This document shows positions 10,467-22,594 of a stretch of DNA of 64,000 bases, one piece after another; the stretch's first letter is position 1, and every line of letters begins with the position of its first letter. Position numbers and translations under genes: made by a program. The stretch is taken from positions 6,009,001 to 6,073,000 of the forward strand of contig NC_080557.1 of NCBI RefSeq assembly GCF_030253575.1, in the 5' to 3' direction. The notes under the pieces are model-generated. The model was not told the DNA's origin, did no database searches, and was given only the letters and a program-made list of their open reading frames with translations. The DNA comes from Rhododendron vialii. Its lineage: Eukaryota; Streptophyta; Magnoliopsida; Ericales; Ericaceae.

Positions 10467-10681
10467 CTTCTTCCGTCCTATAATATTTATCCGGTCTGCA
10501 AAACGAAGACGTAAAAATAATACAATTTTTGTAAAAAAAGTTAGAAAAAAATTCAACAATTTACTAGATCTTGACGAGTTCTTTTAACTTTAGAAAAAAA
10601 TTTAAATTTTTTTTTGAAAAAAATATATTATTTTATAGTCCTCGTTTTACGGATCGAACAAATATTATGAGACGGAGGGAG
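10467..10681. mobile_element. Stowaway MITE copy 1
   Basis: A 215-bp element with Stowaway-type ends (right end reads gacggagggag, the complement of CTCCCTCCGTC), flanked by TA. The empty site survives in the first tandem copy near 9393 (gtaaagtatttagtagc). Confidence 0.88.
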
Positions 10682-10840
10682 TATTTAGTAGCGGGCGAAC
10701 GGTGTCTCCTGTACTCATTAACATATCATTTTTTGCTCTTCTTCTTTTTGGCTTGAATAGTCAGCCTCCCCAATTCAATGCAAAAGCAGAGCATCTGGCG
10801 CTTGGAATGCGTGAGAGACAACCGGACTTTGTGAAACATA

Positions 10841-11055
10841 CTCCCTCAGTCGCATAATGTTTATCCGATCCGCAAAACAAGAACGTAAAAATAATACAAT
10901 TTTTGTAAGAAAAATTAGAAGTTTTTTTAACAATTTACTAGATATCGATAAGTTCTTTTAATTTATGAAAAAAATTTAAATTTTTTCTTGAGAGAAATGT
11001 ATTATTTTTTAGTTCCCGTTTTACAGACCGGACAAATAATTTGGGACAGAAGAAG
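10841..11055. mobile_element. Stowaway MITE copy 2
   Basis: Also 215 bp, begins ctccctcagtcgcataatg and ends gggacagaagaag, flanked by TA. It sits a few bases from the position used by copy 1 in the neighbouring tandem unit. The filled/empty comparison is with 11450-11470 (gaaacatagtaaaatattt). Confidence 0.88.
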
Positions 11056-11140
11056 TAGTAAAATATTTAGTAGCGGGCAAACAATATCTCGTGTTCTCAT
11101 TAAAATATCAGTTTTTACTCTCTTTTTTTTGGTTTGAATA

Positions 11141-11370
11141 CTCGGGGCTCATTCGGCTAAATAAGCCATTCGGCTTATTTTTTGTCCTTATTCAAATTTA
11201 TTTCATATTTGTTAGTTTTTTTTCGATTTTTTTAGGATTATTGCTTTGTCATGACGAGAGAAATCTAAAAAGTAAAAAATTACGATCAAAATCTAAATTT
11301 CTTTGAATAAAAACGAAAATAAGTCAATAAGCTATTTTTTCCTTCTTTATTTAGCCGAATATACGAGGAC
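11141..11370. mobile_element. Unclassified MITE in the fourth tandem copy
   Basis: About 230 bp interrupt the 165-bp unit right after tttgaata. The ends are inverted repeats around attcggctaaataa / ttatttagccgaat. The target duplication is not clear, so the superfamily (hAT or PIF/Harbinger) is open. Confidence 0.6.
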
Positions 11371-11490
11371 TTAGTGTCCCCAATTCAATGTAAAAGCAGA
11401 GCATCTGGCACTTGGGATGCACGAGAGACAACCTGGCTTTGCATTCGTGAAACATAGTAAAATATTTAGCAGCGGGCGAACAGTGTCTCG

Positions 11491-12581
11491 TCAACCTTGA
11501 CGAGGAACTGTAGCAATTGTAAAATTTTCCAGACAATCGAGTAAGAGTATTGAGGCTGATTTTGAGGCCATTTTGTGTCTTTGACTCTCTGAATTAGCCT
11601 AAAAGACATTTTGCCTTGCCTGATAAAGATGCTCTTATAGTGGTTATTTTAAAAATATCAAAAAAACGAATTTAAGTTTGTATAAGTTTGTCCGTCTGCA
11701 TTTCTTGTAATTCTAACACTTGTTCATCTAATTTGTGTTCGAAAAATTTAATTATTGTCCTCCTATGATTGAATGCATCAAAAAAAATTGAACACTAAAC
11801 ATAGAGCCCGTTTGTCATCTCTTATCTTTGGGGATCAAATAAGAAGAGCGAATAAGAGGAGGATATGATAGAATGAGAGATTAATCAAAGAGCGCTGACT
11901 ATTATATATTTGGTTTGGTTGGTAGTTTGCATGGCTAGATGAATTGGGAGGATGGTAATATAAAGGTAAGAACTAACTTGTTTGCTCTTCAAAATTCATT
12001 TCAAAGCACAAGTTTGAAGGTGGGGAGGGATAAATGGATAATGGGCGAACGGAACTAACTTATGCAGAATAATTGTTTGCTGGACAAGGTTGGAGTGGCC
12101 ATAAATAGTCCCTTTACCATTAATATTAGTCCCGCTCCAAAGGGACTAATTTAATCTCCGGATCAAACAATATATATATCCAGATGTGTGTTGGAGAAAA
12201 AAACTGAAAGAAAATCAAAGTTGCAATTATGTGTCCGGCCTTGCAGCTACAAGGTACTATACCCAACCCTCTTTCAAAATTTACGGCACAAAAAGATGCT
12301 TCGCCAATATTTTGAAGAACATCGATAAAATGACACTTGAATATCAGCCAACCAGTTTTATCAAATAATTTATTTCTCAGTCAATTTACACCATTAACCC
12401 TCTCTGTTTCTCATTGTCTTTTTCAACTTTTGATTATAGTATCTTCCTATTGTTTAAATGATGTATCCACATAGGAGGGCAGACTAAGGATCACTTTGTT
12501 GATAAATACTTTATTGCGCAATATCAGAGAGGAGAGTATGAAGTCCTCTCTTTGTAGGATCTCAAAGGTTCAGTGCAAGAA
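11491..12581. other. No gene seen
   Basis: AT-rich intergenic sequence. The stretch near 11806-12175 has weak MITE-like ends (gagcccgtttg, gatcaaacaa) but no convincing TSD. Confidence 0.4.
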
Positions 12582-15500
12582 TGTTCATTGATCGTGTCGT
12601 TTCCGTATAAAAATAATTAATAAAACAGAATAATTACTACTATCTAAAAGATAGCGGTAAGTACTCCGAGTATCGTCCTCAGGGATTACGAAGGCTAAAT
12701 TGCAATTATTTCAATTAATCTTAATCCGAGCAAAAAAGATTGATTGACTGTTGGTTTCTTAAAACTATTGAACTAAAATTAAAGACGATAGAAAAGCAGG
12801 AGAAGAATTGATGGGAAAAAGTTCTAGGGTTTCGAATCCACTCTTCCCCTTCGTAACCTAAATATGTTTCGATTGTAGGTCATATATTCGAATCAATCCG
12901 GATATCGTAGGATTGCAAGCCCTAGCGATATCTCCTAAAAATAATTTATGAATCACCAATCGGCATGGACTATCTCCGCCTAGCACGAATCGTCTTATCA
13001 GCACGAACCATCTCTAATCAAGCACAGATCGTTTTACCAGCACGACTCGTCTTACGTAGTATAATCCATCTAACCAGTTATCATAAAACAATTAAAACCG
13101 TTGTATGAACGTGCATAAAACCTAGAAATTCATGCACACGATTTCGTGGAAAGAATAATGGTAATAAATTCTGAATAATCATACAACCGCGATTCGAATA
13201 ATAAAACCCAAATCAAAACATAGATAGTATTACTCAGAAAGCGGTTTAGCCGCTCATAGGAAAGAGATAACTTAATCTTGATTTAGCCTCCATGACAACA
13301 AGAACTTTGCTTGTTCACTGTTGGCTTTCGTACGTCTGTCGCTCCACGGCAATCCACGCCTACAAGCTGCTGACGCCAAGTCAGTAGGTTTCCATTGCTT
13401 ATACACTACTACAAAAATAGATAAAGACCTCGGTCAATTTGTGTGATCTTTCACTTTTAATCTCGCATTTAAAATCGTGGTCTATCAAGGTGTAACTAAA
13501 AGTTTCTATCTTTTAACTACAAGATAAAAACCGTGATTAAAACTCATTAAAATCGTGACTAAAAACATAAAAACTATGATTAAAAATGACAAAAACGTGA
13601 CCTTTAATAGCTTAACATTTCAGTTTTATTATAAAACCATGGTTGTTTAGAAAGAAATAATCTCAATTTTTGAAAAAACCGAGATTAAAAGTGGCGTTTT
13701 CCTAAGGGAAAAAGTCCCACATTATTTCTCCTGTTGGGTTTTGAACCCAAGTCTCTTGAATTTTACATACAAGTTTCAACCAACTGCACCACACACACTT
13801 TTCAATATATAATTGAAATATTTAATATATATAACATATGCGTTTAACATTAAAATATATTTCGAACATCATTTTGAACCTTTAAATATTAAAATTAGCA
13901 ATTTTGATAAACATGAAAGTTGTAGCCCTTTGTGTTATTGTTCAAACTCAATTTGAATTATCTCAATTAATGGAGTTCTGAGTATAGAGTTATACTCGAA
14001 ATACATTTGGTGATGAAACGCAACCTTCATAAATTTTGTCAGCAAAGGTACCCATTTGGCAGCAAAATATATTTTCATCGCCAAAAGTGCCCCATTTTGT
14101 GATGAAATATTTTTTGTAGAATGGTTGAGAGTGACATTTATTTAGGGGTATTGCGCGAGGAGTCGATTAAGGGGTAAGCAACTTTCAACTTTTCCTATAT
14201 AAGAGCTTTCATCTCAAGTCTAAAAAAAAATGTTCTCTAACTTACGACCTCAGTTTCTAGATGACAGAGATTAAAGATTCTTTTTATCTCAGTTTTTCCA
14301 AAATGAGATATATTCTTTCATATATAATCTCAATTTTTGAAAAACGAGATCTATTTTTAAAGTTACAATCTCACTTTTAGATTACTGAGATTAAGAAATC
14401 TTTTCATCTCAGTTTTTTTCGAAACGAGATATATATTCTTTCATATATAATCTCAGTTTTTGAGAATGAGATCTATTCTTCAAGTTACAATCTCAATTTA
14501 TAGATTACTGAGATTAAAAAATCTTTTCATCTCAGTTTTTTCATATAATTGAGATTAAAACTATAATCCATAACATTTTATTACGTTTTTATAAAAAGTG
14601 AGATCTTTTTAGTTTTTGGGCCGTGATCTTTATACCATTTTGTAGTAGTGATATAGGATTTCAAGCATTAATTACATTCAGCCCCTTGAACTTCATGCTT
14701 TAATAAATTAACCATCCAACTTTGAAGCATTCTGCGCTTTAACCCCAAACTTCATTAAACCCTTTTTTTTATCCAATATTTTGGGCAATGAACTCGATCA
14801 ACCTATAAATAAAACAAAAGCAAAAAAAATATCAGATAACAAATATAAATAACTAACAAGTGTAATTTGGAGAGCCAAAATATCAATATTTCGTCACTTA
14901 TCACGCCCCCCAACTTACACTTTGCTAGTCCCTAGCAAAGAAAAGAATAGAAAAACTAATGAAGACAAATTAAAATAGATAGTTCTTTTAAACCCCGGGG
15001 CAGCCCCGGTAGGACGAGTGAAGTCTCGTGAGGGTTTTCAGTAGTGATCACCCACAAAACACCGTGAATCCTCTTACACGGAACCCACAACGTGCAAGTA
15101 ACTCATCAATCTCTCAAGCCAAGGCACAAAGTCATTGCACAAGTATATTAGGCAACATCAGTTCAAAATGCTATGAAGACATGCATATAAACCATGGCAC
15201 CTAATTTATCGTGTGTGAACAGTTGGACTTAGTCACCAATGACATGCCACTCAAAGTTCTCTTCGGACCGAGCTTCGACTTCAATTCTCACAGTGTCATG
15301 CACTCACAAATAAAATCACTCGAAATAAGATGCATTATGAACTCTCAAGTGTGCGGTTTGGAAGTTATGTAATTGAAAGCAAAACACTTCGCACACTATG
15401 ACACGAAAAGAACGTTTAATATGGTGGACACACGGTCTCATGGACAGAACACTAAGCATTGGAACTCACTCTCACATCCATCAATCCACTTCCCATCACC

Positions 15501-16877
15501 CCAAGGATCAAATAGGACTTTAATTTCGGTAGTAATGTTAGGTAAGAAAAAAAAATTATTTCAAGGTTAGGGTAAAATATCAAGTGTCCGAGAATAGGCA
15601 AACAACTTGAGGCTAATTTAATAATGTGCGCCTATTTTCTTCTCTCTTTTCAACTCCACCTTATCTCTCCTTCTAACCTTTCAACATTCTTCAACCATAA
15701 AGCACAATTCCTCCTTTTCAAATATATTGGTGCCCCTTTCTGCTTCTTCTTCTTCTTTTTTCTTTTGTAGTATTTCTTTTTTTTTAAGGGACACCACCAA
15801 TTCAGGCACAAAAATTCACAAACTACCAAAAAAATTTACCGTTACATTCTTGCCTTTCTCCAAATACAATATGGATGGTGGAGCTAATCAAGAAAAGGCT
15901 AAGTATGGAAGGCTCAAAGTGGCTTGCAATGGATAAATGTGAAAATAAAGGAACGAACCGGCCCAAATATCAAGAAAATGCCTATAATCCTCTCACAGGG
16001 GTGTAACACCCATATGGCAAACCAAAACCCAAGAGATTTTTTCAATAAATTCCAATGCTTAGCAATCAAGAATAATGAGACCTTTAACAAGTATATTCTT
16101 TCTGTTGACATACTAAGAAGTTACGTGACACCACTCCAATAAAAGATAAGGCTCGAAAGCTCACTAGGGCATAAGTCTCAACTAATCTAGCCATTGAGAA
16201 CGTTCAAACGACACTCACAAGCAAACTAAGCCCAAATAGACGTGAATTGCAGAGGTGCAAGTGCCATAGTTACATGCATTAACAAAATAGCATAAAGAAC
16301 TAACAATCCACAAAATACCCAAACAATGCCAACATGCCTCAATTCAAGCAACTAATAAATACCTCGCAAATTCCAAGTCCCATGCAAGAAAGAACTCACT
16401 ATATTTTTTACTTTTCAATTTTTTTTTAAGCTCTAACTATGCAAAAAGAACAAAGTGATCCCTCCCCCCAACTTAAACTATTCAATGTCCGCATTGAATA
16501 CATTCGGAAATCTACTCATTCGGACATATCAACCACTTTCAGACTTGAAGAATGGCAAGCTCTTTCCATCCAATTCCACCATTCGGTGAGGCATTCACTC
16601 CCGACGGCGGACTCTTCCACCGAGCATTGGGGCTCACTCCTAGTTTCACATCCAAATGGTCCCACTTTCCGCCACCTACTCATCCAGTCCGAAGAAGGGG
16701 CTCACAAGTTGAAGATGGCCCAAATCCGCTGAGCAAATGAAGATTCAGCGCTCCAACCTTAGCTCGTCCCTCCCGAAGAGTCATGCAGCCACGCCAAGGT
16801 CTACGAAGAATCCATACGTTCAGGCTAAGCCCTCCCTCTAGGTCACTAGTCTCCTACGTTCGTTTGAGCCTTCCTTG
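12582..16877 (-). mobile_element. Degraded Athila-type retrotransposon: 3' LTR and adjacent interior
   Basis: A TG...CA LTR is read from 12582 to 14903 (about 1.07 kb without the CACTA insert). It is followed by the purine-tract complement cgccccccaactt and, exactly 18 bp after the LTR end, tttgctagtccctagc, the same arrangement as in the intact Athila at 40333-40366. A second ctccccccaacttaaa block at about 16460 matches one at 43650 of the intact element. No gag, pol or env-like frame survives between, and the right part ends without a primer-binding site, so this is a truncated relic. Confidence 0.68.
13404..14650. mobile_element. Non-autonomous CACTA (En/Spm) element
   Basis: A 1,247-bp element with ends CACTACTACAAAAA and TTTTGTAGTAGTG, flanked by the 3-bp duplication ATA (13401-13403 and 14651-14653). 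The right part holds tandem sub-terminal units of about 120-130 bp built from variants of aatctcagtttttgaaaa...gagat, a typical transposase-binding arrangement. No transposase frame was seen. It lies inside the Athila-type LTR. Confidence 0.9.
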
Positions 16878-17875
16878 TTGATCGCACCCATTCGGTAGTC
16901 GTTGAAGTTTACCAAACGACCGACAAATTCAAATATTTATAAACCGGACTATGACTAAAGATTTGCATAGTATAGCGAGAAAGTCCGAGTCGAACCACAG
17001 GGGGCTCGAATATAGCTTGTTCGGATTGGAGGTGTAAGGGTTTTCGGCGTTTAGACGGCCAACTTTTGATTTTGCTTTGAAAGGTGGAAGAACACTCTTA
17101 AGAAGAGACTAAGTTTTGAGTTTTTGCTAAGAATTAAAAGCTGCAAGTCCTATAAGTTCTTAACACCAGAAACTTAAGCCAATTAACTTTTTCCAATGAA
17201 AACTCAGTTGAATCACATGACATAGGTTATCAACTGGAAGATTTAGCGGTGAAAATGGTTAGATTTGACATAGAGTTTGAATAACAAGCTAAATACAAGG
17301 CATGACATCGCTCCCGGAACCATGTGTGCAGGCACATGATCACCGGAGATTAATATTGACAAGCTTTGTTACATAAAAGGGCGAACTACTCACATTTACA
17401 AACCAAACCTCAAGTCTTAAGTTGAGAAGAGCACAATTAACCTAAATCACAAGGTATCAATCACCCCATGGCCGAGCCTAAACGACTACTCATACATAAT
17501 GAAAAGACTAGAAAGAATGGTAAATATTGAAAACATGATTAACCGATAGAACCGGAAATAAACTTGATATTATAAGGATCAAGTCCGTAGCTACAACATT
17601 AATAAACGACTAATACTTACTTGAGTTCTTGAAGTAAATTACTAGGAAAGCTTGAAAACATTAATGAAGTCTTCAAAACTTAAAGTGTAAAAATGAGCTA
17701 GCTCTACTAAGGGGGAGAGAGAGGGGTATTTATACAACTCAGCATTTTCTCTCCACAAAATATCATTGAACTTGCCAAAAGTGGCAAGTATTCCATAAAT
17801 GGAAAGTCCAAAAAATAGTAAAAATATCTGCAGGAGACCAATGTTATCGATACCTATCAATAAAGGTATCGATAA

Positions 17876-19465
17876 TGATGCAGGCCAATATTTTGATTAT
17901 TCTAGAAATATAGAAATCTTAATTTATTATTTTGAGTTTAGCATTTACGTAGGAATATTTTATTTTAGTCAAGATAATTTGTAAGTATTCAGTTTTCCTA
18001 GTTTGATTTGATCTAGTATTCCTATTTTGAATAGGTTTCTTGGTCAAGAAAAATTAGGATTGATTTTATTTCCTTATGTTTATTTTCCTTTTTAGATTTT
18101 AATTAAGAAAGTTAGGTTTAGGAATTCTGTTAGTATAAATAAGGTTGTAAGCCTTAGGGCTAAAGAGTGGTTTTATGAATTATTAATGAAAATTTGAGAA
18201 GTTTTCTCAATAATGTTTGTTCGTAGAGACAGTATCTCTAGTTCAAATTTATTCATGATTGTCCTTGTTGTGCGTTCTTCTTTTTCAACACGCCTCCCTG
18301 CATCAGTTGGTATCAGAGTCTGCGCTCGATTCCGGATCATGGAGCGACAAGGAGTTCGTTATGGTCGTTATGCTGCTGCTGAAGATATGTATGAACAAAG
18401 TAAAGCTGCACTAGAAGCACGAATGGAGGCGCGGTTCCAACAACTTGAGCAGCGTGTGATAGATGCGATTGGCATCCTAACCAATCAGGTGGTTGCATGG
18501 CTGTTGGGGGGAACCCACCTCGCCGTCGTCCAGTTCAACCACAGTTTCCAAAAGAGGAGGAGATGTCGGATGATATTTCTATCACCAAACCTTTGGCTAG
18601 TAACCATCAGTCGAGGGGGAGGACAAAAGTGGATGAAACTACCATCGAGTGGCCATTCACTTCAAATATTATTCCAGATCCAATAGTGAATTGGAATAAG
18701 CCACCAGTTTTTGACGAAAAACCAGTGGAAAAAATTCCAAAAAAAGAAAATCTGAAAATATTGCAAAAAGAAGAAGTTACAAAGTTGGCGTTGTTGGAAA
18801 CTGAATTTATAGATCCGTTTTGGGAGTTTATTGAATATACTATATGCAAGCGTCCTTGGGTTTCGATCCGGGAGGAAGGTACATTTGTTTTATTGATGGA
18901 AATTATTTTCTCACAATTTTCAGATTGTTGTTTACAGTTTGGGTTAAAAAAATAAATTTGAAGTATAAGATTGACGCAGACAAGTTTAGGCGAATTCAAC
19001 TCTATAAACTCGAGAACGAGTTTTTTCAACGGGGTAGGATGATGCAGGCCGATATTTTGATTATTCTAGAAATATAGGAATCTTAATTTATTATTTTGAG
19101 TTTAGCATTTTAGTAGGAATATTTTATTTTAGTCAAGATAATTTATAAGTATTCAGTTTTCCTAGTTTGATTTGATCTAGTATTCCTATTTTGAATAGGT
19201 TTCTCGGTCAAGAAAAATTAGAATTGATTTTATTTCCTTATGTTTATTTTCCTTTTTAGATTTTAAGAAAGTTAGGTTTAGAAATTCTATTAGTATAAAT
19301 AAGGTTGTAAGCCTTAGGGCTAAAGAGTGGTTTTATGAATTATTAATGAAAATTTTAAAAGTTTTCTCAATAACGTTTGTTCGTAGAGAGAGTATCTCTA
19401 GTTCAAATTTATTCGTGATTGTCCTTGTTACGCGTTCTTCTTTTTCAACACGCCTCCCTGCATCA
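17876..19465 (+). mobile_element. Deletion-derived LTR retrotransposon with gag remnant
   Basis: LTRs 17876-18305 (430 bp) and 19040-19465 (426 bp) begin TGATGCAGG and end CTGCATCA; the flanking duplication is GATAA (17871-17875 and 19466-19470). The initiator tRNA-Met primer-binding site TGGTATCAGAGT is at 18308-18319, and a purine tract ggggtagga precedes the right LTR. The 734-bp interior starts like Ty3/gypsy gag (ATG at 18339; EARMEARFQQLEQRV), shifts frame near 18,500 to GGNPPRRRPVQPQF, and stops by about 18955. No pol is present. The LTRs differ by about 4%. TATAAATA lies at 18134-18141 and 19294-19301. Confidence 0.92.
18339..18955 (+). pseudogene. Ty3/gypsy gag N-terminal remnant
   Basis: The first frame from 18339 encodes a short coiled-coil-like start (AALEARMEARFQQLEQRV). 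The continuation lies in another frame from about 18497 (MAVGGNPPRRRPVQ), so a frameshift separates them. The usual gag core and zinc knuckle are absent. It is typical of internal deletion derivatives that move in trans. Confidence 0.65.
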
Positions 19466-19679
19466 GATAACATCCTTCAAATATTCCCCCGGAGAAGCAA
19501 GTTATCGATAACTCCAACCAAATGTTATCGATACCCTTAGGTCTGGACAACTTCTGGACTAAAAAGGGACAAATGGTATCAATACCATTGAGAATGTTAT
19601 CGATAACATTCTTCAAAACTGCAGATTTCAGGTTGGCTTCAGCTTCAGCAAACAGCTCCCAGCAACTTCACAGCTCATC

Positions 19680-20008
19680 AGCAACTTCAAAGATTTCTAA
19701 GAAACAGCTGCACCACCAAGTATAAAGACATACCCATAAGTGGATTTCGAGTCCTTCATATCTGATATTCAGTTCGCATCACAATACCCTTCTAATACTG
19801 CTGGATATCTAGTGTAGTGCAGCCCCAACTCATAAGTATATCTTAAATAATGCAGAACCCTAACTATTGCCTTCCAGTGATCATGTCCTGGATTACTTGT
19901 GTATCTACTCAATCTGCTAACTGAGTAAGTTATATCGGGCCTTGTACCACTCATCAAGTACATCATACTCTCAATTATTCGAGAATACTCTAATTGAGAT
20001 ACATCTCC

Positions 20009-20042
<34 letters not shown>

Positions 20043-20599
20043 TCTTGGATAACTAGAGATTTAAATCCACCGGGGTTATTGCGACACTTGAATCAAACGG
20101 GTTGAACTTCTCAAGAATCTTCTCAACATAGTGAGTCTAAGACAGCGCAAGTGCGACAGATGTTCTTGTGATCTTGACAACCAAAATCACATCTGCAAAG
20201 CCCATATCCTTCATGTCAAACTTCGAGTTTAACATATCCTTGGTAGACTGAAAGACCCCTTCATTGCTACCAACAATGAGCATGTCATCAACGTAGAGAC
20301 ACAAGATGATGCATTCTTCGTCTGTGTTTTTGACATAAAAACACTTGTCACATTCGTTGATATTGAAACCACTCGACAACATAGCATTGTCAAATTTCTC
20401 ATGCCATTATTTCGGTGCTTACTTTAGACCGTACAATGATCTAACAAGCCTACATACTTTCCCTTCTTGGCCTGGCACGGAAAAATCCTGGGGTTGTTCC
20501 ATATAGATCTCGTCATTTAAATCCCCGTTCAGGAAAGTTGTTTTTACATCCATATGACTCATATGTAGCTCATTAGCTTTCTGTAGAATAGAGTCAATT

Positions 20600-20636
<37 letters not shown>

Positions 20637-21379
20637 AAGAGCTCGCTGCTTTCTTGAATATCCGAGGCTCACTTTCTAACATAAATGTTAGAAAGTCTGG
20701 ACCAAAGGATGTTGATGTTCTAGCTAGCCTGCCAAACCTAGGCTCAACATCAACTTCTTCCTCTTGGTATTGACTACTCTCACCTGCAGTCTTCAAAGTT
20801 TGCTTAATCGAACTCGACTCCTCTATGGATCTATGTGAAAATATGTGTTCAAAAACCAACACATTCCTAGATTCCATGTGCTTATTCTTGTGAATATCTG
20901 ATATCTCACATTCATGCACAAGACATAACACAAGTTGTTATAGTGTGCACACAATCAACAATCGTTAGGCCTATTCTCACCTTCTTTGGTGTAGGTACAA
21001 CCACTTTTGCAAGACACCCTCACATTAGTAAGATTTATAGGAAGGCATTGGCCCCCACAGCTTTAGGATTTTATCAACTTTCTTGCATGGTACCTCGTTA
21101 AGGCCATCATATGTTGAGAAAAATGCTTCACTCCATAAATTCTGTGGAAAACAGAATTAATCAACCTAGCATCAGTCATAGCCTCTTAGGCATGATATAG
21201 CTTTTAACAACTCCATATTGTCGTAGTGAATAAGGTATAATGGTTTGGTGAACTAGCTAGACACAAGTTTCACCAATGGTAATTCAAATTTACCACCTTG
21301 GTCACTATCCACCACCTTATTCTTAGCTAAGTTGATGTCCAACTTCATTCTTAACAAAAACAGCCCATCTTGGTAGAGT
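19680..21379 (-). pseudogene. Ty1/copia pol fragment (integrase end, RT, RNase H), broken
   Basis: The minus strand carries the 3' half of copia pol. The integrase end lies near 20,940-21,379 (GCLAKVVVPTPKKV), then reverse transcriptase pieces with MDVKTTFLNGDL, VRSLYGLK and the catalytic box LYVDDMLI (about 20,310), then the RT/RNase H link [17 protein letters not shown] and GYCDAN near 19,770, fading out near 19,680. Several frameshifts and stops and a run of 30 C make it non-coding. The upstream part of the same gene continues at 32913-33130, beyond a LINE that split the integrase domain. Confidence 0.88.
20010..20039. repeat. 30-base C homopolymer
   Basis: An uninterrupted run of 30 C inside the copia remnant, between the codons for the RT and RNase H segments. 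It could be real slippage expansion or an assembly artefact. Confidence 0.9.
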
Positions 21380-21441
21380 TTTTGAAGAGAGGGAGATTCT
21401 AGCTGCTCAACAGGAGTGTAGCAACCTTAAAGCTCCGGGGC

Positions 21442-22594
21442 CCGGACGGCTTTAATTTCTCCTTTGTGAAGCATGGCTGGGGGTTTATGAAGGGTTTGGT
21501 CATGCAATTCTTCTCTGAATTTCACTCTATCGGTAAACTTACAAAAGGTATCAACTCGACTTTCGTTGCTTTGATTCCTAAGGTAGACTGTCCTGTGTCG
21601 TTCAAAGAATTTAGGCCCATCAGCATGGTTGGTTGGGTGTATAAGGTGCTCTCCAAAGTGCTTGCCAATAGAATTAAAGCTCTCCTGCCATCGGTTATTG
21701 GCGAATCTCAAGCTGCATTTATCGGGGGAAAACAAATTTTGGATGGTGTTCTCATTGCAAATGAGGTTATACACAGCTGGAAAAATAGTTCTCATGGGGG
21801 GTTACTTCTCAAAATTGATTTCGAAAGGGCTTATGACTGTGTCAATTGGGGTTTTTTACTGGACCTTCTTGCAAAAATGGGCTTCGGAGCAAAATGGTGT
21901 GCCTGGATAAAGGAGTGCATATCCTCAGTTTCTATGTCAGTACTAATTAATGGATCAGCATCCAAGGAATTTCAGCTCCAGAGAGGTATTAGACAAGGCG
22001 ACCCGTTATCCCCATTTCTGTTTAATATTGTGGTTGAGGGTCTTAACATTCTATTGGAGAGAGCTAGGGATCGGAACATCATTTCAGGAGCAAGAATAGG
22101 GGTCAATGGGGTTGTGGTGTCCCACCTTCAGTTTGCGGATGATACGATTCTTTTCTGTAACAATAATCTGGAGGAGCTGAGTAACATCAAAAGAATCCTT
22201 AGATGCTTTCAGCTTATGTCAGGACTGAAAATTAATTATTCCAAAAGCTCTTTATGTGGTGTTAAAGTTCCCCATCAGGATGTGCTATTCTTGGCGCAGG
22301 TTATGGGGTGTAAAGTGGAAAGGTTGCCGATCAAGTATTTGGGTTTGCCGTTGGGTGCTAACCCCAATAGGATTAAAACTTGGGATCCCGTAGTGGAGAA
22401 GATGGAAGAGAGATTAAGTGTGTGGCGTGGTAGATACAACTCTTCTGGGGGTAAACTTACCTTGATCAATTCTTCTCTTGCCAACCAACCCATTTATTTT
22501 ATGTCCATTTTCAAACTGCCGGTGACTGTAGCAAAAGTAATAGAGAAAATTCAACGGAAATTTTTTTGGGGTGACACAATTGATAAGAGAAAAC
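21442..22594 (+). pseudogene. LINE ORF2, reverse transcriptase part
   Basis: Non-LTR reverse transcriptase: STFVALIPKV, FRPISMVGWVYKVLSKVLA, GGLLLKIDFERAYDCVNW, QRGIRQGDPLSPFLFNIV, the active site HLQFADDTILFC, and KYLGLPLGAN. A single extra G at about 21441, in the codons for the conserved KAPGPDG, shifts the frame, so the region upstream (EILAAQQECSN) is out of frame. The endonuclease domain is missing. The frame is cut at 22594 by the LTR insertion. Confidence 0.85.

Larger units (their letters stand above)
9309..11490. repeat. 165-bp tandem repeat, 3 copies plus a partial, broken by four insertions
   Basis: The unit starts near gtcag at 9309, 9474 and 10760, with a fourth, partial copy from about 11139. 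It contains the markers caaaagcagagcat, cacttgggatgcg and aaatatttagtagc. Subtracting the MULE (895 bp plus 9-bp TSD) and Stowaway 1 (215 plus 2) from copy 2 leaves 165 bp; subtracting Stowaway 2 from copy 3 leaves about 163 bp. So an array existed before the transposons landed. Confidence 0.88.
17845..19604. promoter_or_regulatory. Paired ATCGAT-core palindromes in the relic LTR
   Basis: Palindromic cores (variants of TATCGATA, two reading ATCAAT) are centred at 17848.5 and 17870.5, at 19506.5 and 19529.5, and at 19580.5 and 19601.5. The pairs are 22, 23 and 21 bp apart. After removing the TRIM insertion the first two pairs are 63 bp apart, and the next interval is 74 bp. An extra ATCAAT lies at 17858.5. 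On the element's strand the cluster lies upstream of the TATA box at 17727. Confidence 0.6.
16878..19680 (-). mobile_element. Second Athila-type LTR relic, split by a TRIM-like element
   Basis: From 16878 the sequence follows the order of the intact Athila LTR at 38857 with heavy divergence: gtccgagtcgaaccacaggg, gacggccaactttt, ttcttaacacc, then catgtgtgcaggcacatgatcacc. A minus-strand TATAAATA lies at 17727-17734. The LTR resumes after the insertion at 19471 and runs to about 19680, where copia sequence begins. No LTR end, PPT or PBS is preserved. Confidence 0.62.

Noticed and set aside
21380..21400. Target-site duplication for the LINE at 21.4-32.9 kb
   Set aside because: The bases after the poly-A (gtacacgtagc) do not recur before the LINE start; copia codons suggest insertion without duplication.
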